Both the position numbers and the translations under genes were made by a program. Shown here piece after piece: positions 61,088 to 64,000 of a DNA stretch of 64,000 bases. This DNA comes from Micropterus salmoides. Taxonomy: Eukaryota; Chordata; Actinopteri; Centrarchiformes; Centrarchidae. Each line of letters begins with the position of its first letter. The first letter of the stretch is position 1. A model generated the notes under the pieces. It saw nothing but the letters and a program-made list of their open reading frames with translations. It did not search any database and was not told the DNA's origin. The stretch is from assembly GCF_014851395.1 (NCBI RefSeq), contig NW_024040596.1:10108155-10172154 (forward strand), given 5' to 3'.

Positions 61088-63073
61088 TTAGCCACATGAA
61101 TTTCATTTAATTGCACCTCATGCATAGTTCCTCAAACCAGCATGAGCTAATATCCTCTGCAAGTGTTCACTTATTTCCACAAGAGTTACACCTGGTAACG
61201 AGGGCACCTTAGTGTAAATGGACTGGGAGGAGGCAATGAAGCAAATGGCTGAACTGATTGGAGGTCCATGTGGAAAAACATTGTTCAGGAAATGCAATTT
61301 TCAGTGGTATGCCCTCTTTAATCCCACTATTACACTACAACGCACTTTATACCGACATTAAGCCAACATCATCACTATGAGAAGGATGGTGTGAATTGAA
61401 ATGTTTTCTTAAATTAAAATGTTGCTGCTCAACACTGAACTCTGATGTCCAGTTGTCCTTGAATGCAACAACAGGAAGAGTTATACGAAAAACAGTCCTT
61501 GTTCACAACAGCATTGCCATGTAATAGCACCACTTTTTCACAAATACGGTGCATTGTTCAACATCAGAGTTTGCTCGGAAATGGAACAATCATTTCAGTA
61601 AGACTCCTTGCAGCTATTTGGTGCATATAAAGGTCAGACTGGCAGAAGTTACAGCATCATTCTGGTAAGAAATGTTTTAATTAAAGTGATGTCGGAAAAT
61701 ATACTGATGCAGGACAGGACCTGGACGATAAAAAATAAAATGAACAGTTTCTTGGCACACATTAATCTAGGTGGATCTCTAGAAAAAAATACATAAAACA
61801 TTCTCAGAAAGGTAAATTAAATTACAGAATTTTCTTCTCATATGCTGTTGACTCTCCACTGAACACTGAAATAGTGTTTAATAATAATAATGAGTGATTA
61901 AAACCTGCGAGGTGAGAGAAATGGCTTTGAGTCCACCAGCATGCAGGTTTAGACTTGAAATATGCTGGAGAATGACTTTAACATAGCCACAGGGGTTGAA
62001 TACACTGCAAATGATCAATTGATGTTACGTTATCAGGTGTTGAGATTACCGCCTTTCAAATCTTATTTAGTCCAGGAACAAATCCCTTTTCTTCAGTTCA
62101 CCACTGGCAGCTCATAATATACCTTGAAAATGTTCCTAACGCAGATGAAAAGCCATGGTCAGGCCGGGGGCCTCATGCATTATATTATATTACGCATACA
62201 GATTCATGATGTACATTACGTTTTTGTTTTCTTTTTTAAATGTAAAGTAAGGATTAGCATTACATTTACATTACATTTGATTTCAGAAAGTTTTGGATTT
62301 TTTTCACTCAAAATTATAGCCTGAATTTAGATTTGTGATTAAGACAAGCCTCAGACATTGTTCTGTTTCCTTTTGTGAGTTCAATTTCACAATGTACACA
62401 TCCCATCCATGACCTTCAGAGCTTTTTGTACAAAATGCTGTAGTCAGTCAGATCATACACATTTTTCCCTCTGGTCGCTCTTCTTGGGAGTAGTGAACTT
62501 CTAAATTACTGTTTTGGTTGCATTGCAAAGACTCTTTCCAGCTTGGGTGAAATATCATGGTTCCCATGCGTCCTGGAAAACAGCTGACCAATTTTCCAGT
62601 CATGGACAACACCTGGAAAATAAGATAAAAAGTAAAATGTCCTGGAAAATCTTGTGTTGTTCTGGAAAATTATTTTAATATTATGTTCTGGCTGCATTAT
62701 GAACCCACCCCCAAGTCACTTCACATGGTAGCACAGTTTGGATTAAATTAATTCAAGTGAAACTCTAAAAAAAAATGTAGGTTGCATTATCCTCCAAAGC
62801 AGGGAAGGATTGGCCTTCAGGAGTTTTTATTTTTCAATTTCTAATGCCTACTTTATGATCCGTGACCGGGCCTGCCGGTCTGTCAGTCAGTTTCATTGGA
62901 ACGCTGTCTGTGTGTCTGTTGGACAGGGCCAAACTAATATTTCCAATATTGAAGGGGATACGAGCCCCCCCTCCCAAATTGGACTGATCCTCGTTTTTGC
63001 TGAATCTGATTGGCTCGACAGCATTGATAAAAGGAGTTTACTTTTCATCTGGTTTGTGTGATAAGTGCAACAG

Positions 63074-63190
63074 AGATGGTAAATATGGCGAAAAGAAAAA
63101 AATAGGATAAAGAAACAAGTGGTGCCAAAAAATATAAGACACAACAGGCAGCTAAATGCCCCAAATTATACAACCTTTTCTGTGGTGGAA
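63074..63190 (+). pseudogene. Scrap of a hAT/ZMYM-like protein N-terminus
   Basis: After an ATG in the context GAGATGGTAAATATGGCGAA the frame reads MAKRKK, then a stop, then SGAKKYKTQQAAKCPKLYNLF. This resembles the basic KKSGAQ...KCPKI...FF leader of TTF-finger hAT transposases and ZMYM-like genes. It is too short and broken to be functional. Confidence 0.25.
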
Positions 63191-64000
63191 TAGTGACAGG
63201 TACAGGGGCCTGTGCAGGGCTGGGCAGGCAATCATATTATGTATGGACAGAATTTATAAAATGATCATTGTTAGTCATATTCATTACTGATGTTTTCCAT
63301 GTTCATATGTAGCTGTACAATATGTAGCCTACATGCAGAGGCAGGGTCCAATACAGGGGGAGCTGAGCCATGCAGGGTTGAAGGTGAGGGCTTTGATTTT
63401 TATGCACACACACTTGATCGGTGCAGTGGTGACCTGCTTATACAAACTGAGGAGACAGGTGTCATCCTAAAGTTTCTTAAAGGTCTTCAGCATAATCTGA
63501 TTCTCTTTATACCAGAAAAACAATATTAGTATTAAAATAACAGCAAAAAAATCGTTGTGGGCTGAATATCAGTCCCTGTACATCCCTGCTCCAAAGGTAA
63601 ATATTAGTCACTGCTGGCTGGTAACTGTGCTAGTTTTTATTAGTTATAGATTAAGGTTTTCTTGTCATCTAGTTTTTAAAGGTTGAGTAATGTTAAATTT
63701 GTTTGGTTCAGTTGCTGAAGTCAATTTGCTTGCTAGCTTGATTTGTCTGCAAAGATTTAAGGTTTGTGTTTCAGCTCTGGCTAGGAGCAATTGTTTCAAA
63801 TGTGTTGGGCCATGTTGAGAAAGTTAAGTAAGACTGAATAGGAAGAAACAATGAATGGGAGCCCAGCTGTATGTGCATTAAACGCTAAATACTGGCTAAC
63901 AGCGCTTTTCTTTTTACTTTGCCAGCATTATCTCTTCAAACGCTACATGACAATATAATGGACGCGTAACATGACATGAAACTTTTTAGCCGTAGATCAC

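Larger units (their letters stand above)
60650..64000. other. Intergenic, no gene seen
   Basis: AT-rich, with a long (CA)n tract and a worn hAT-like coding scrap at 63074-63190. Sequence at 62560-62670 repeats CTGGAAAAT words several times. Nothing else is recognised up to the window edge. Confidence 0.5.

Noticed and set aside
1..64000. CRISPR arrays, operons, prophage, plasmid or organelle features
   Set aside because: The window has vertebrate gene structure and repeats. No spaced direct repeats or bacterial-type gene clusters were seen.

Overview
This window is nuclear DNA from a ray-finned fish, most likely a percomorph teleost (inference). The genes are split into short exons with GT-AG introns and large AT-rich spacers. 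The repeats are typical of fish: Tc1-like transposons, L2-like LINE fragments with (ATT)n tails, hAT-like short elements, and long (TG)n/(CA)n and CCTT tracts. Nothing points to bacterial, viral or organelle DNA, and I saw no CRISPR array, rRNA gene or intact tRNA gene.

Layout. 1-10.7 kb is intergenic, with a few stretches that may be conserved regulatory DNA and a large pyrimidine tract at 7.87-8.65 kb. 11.45-14.46 kb (minus) is the homologue of human C3orf38 (DUF4518), four coding exons, about 300 aa. About 15.6-23.54 kb (plus), head-to-head with it, is a ten-coding-exon gene for a glutaredoxin-DEP-DUF547 protein of about 494 aa. A decayed Tc1-like transposon (23.94-25.47 kb) follows it. 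29.40-40.21 kb (minus) is ZNF654, twelve coding exons, about 1429 aa. 44.88-46.08 kb (minus) is HTR1F, the serotonin 5-HT1F receptor, with an intronless coding region and at least one upstream 5' UTR exon. 46.6-64 kb holds no gene I can support. It carries an L2-like LINE split by a hAT-like element, a second LINE fragment with target-site duplications, and a solo LTR with a perfect 5-bp duplication inside a DNA transposon with inverted ends.

Synteny. The order C3orf38 - ZNF654 - HTR1F, all on one strand, matches what I recall of human 3p11.1, and this supports the gene names. There are two differences. The glutaredoxin-DEP-DUF547 gene sits between C3orf38 and ZNF654, where I know of no human gene. 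CGGBP1, which lies between HTR1F and ZNF654 in human, is not visible here.

The genes do not form one pathway. The most interesting is the glutaredoxin-DEP-DUF547 gene: its three-domain design is clear, its redox motif is intact, and its function is not established as far as I know. Exon limits come from reading frame, splice-site fit and family resemblance, without transcript data.
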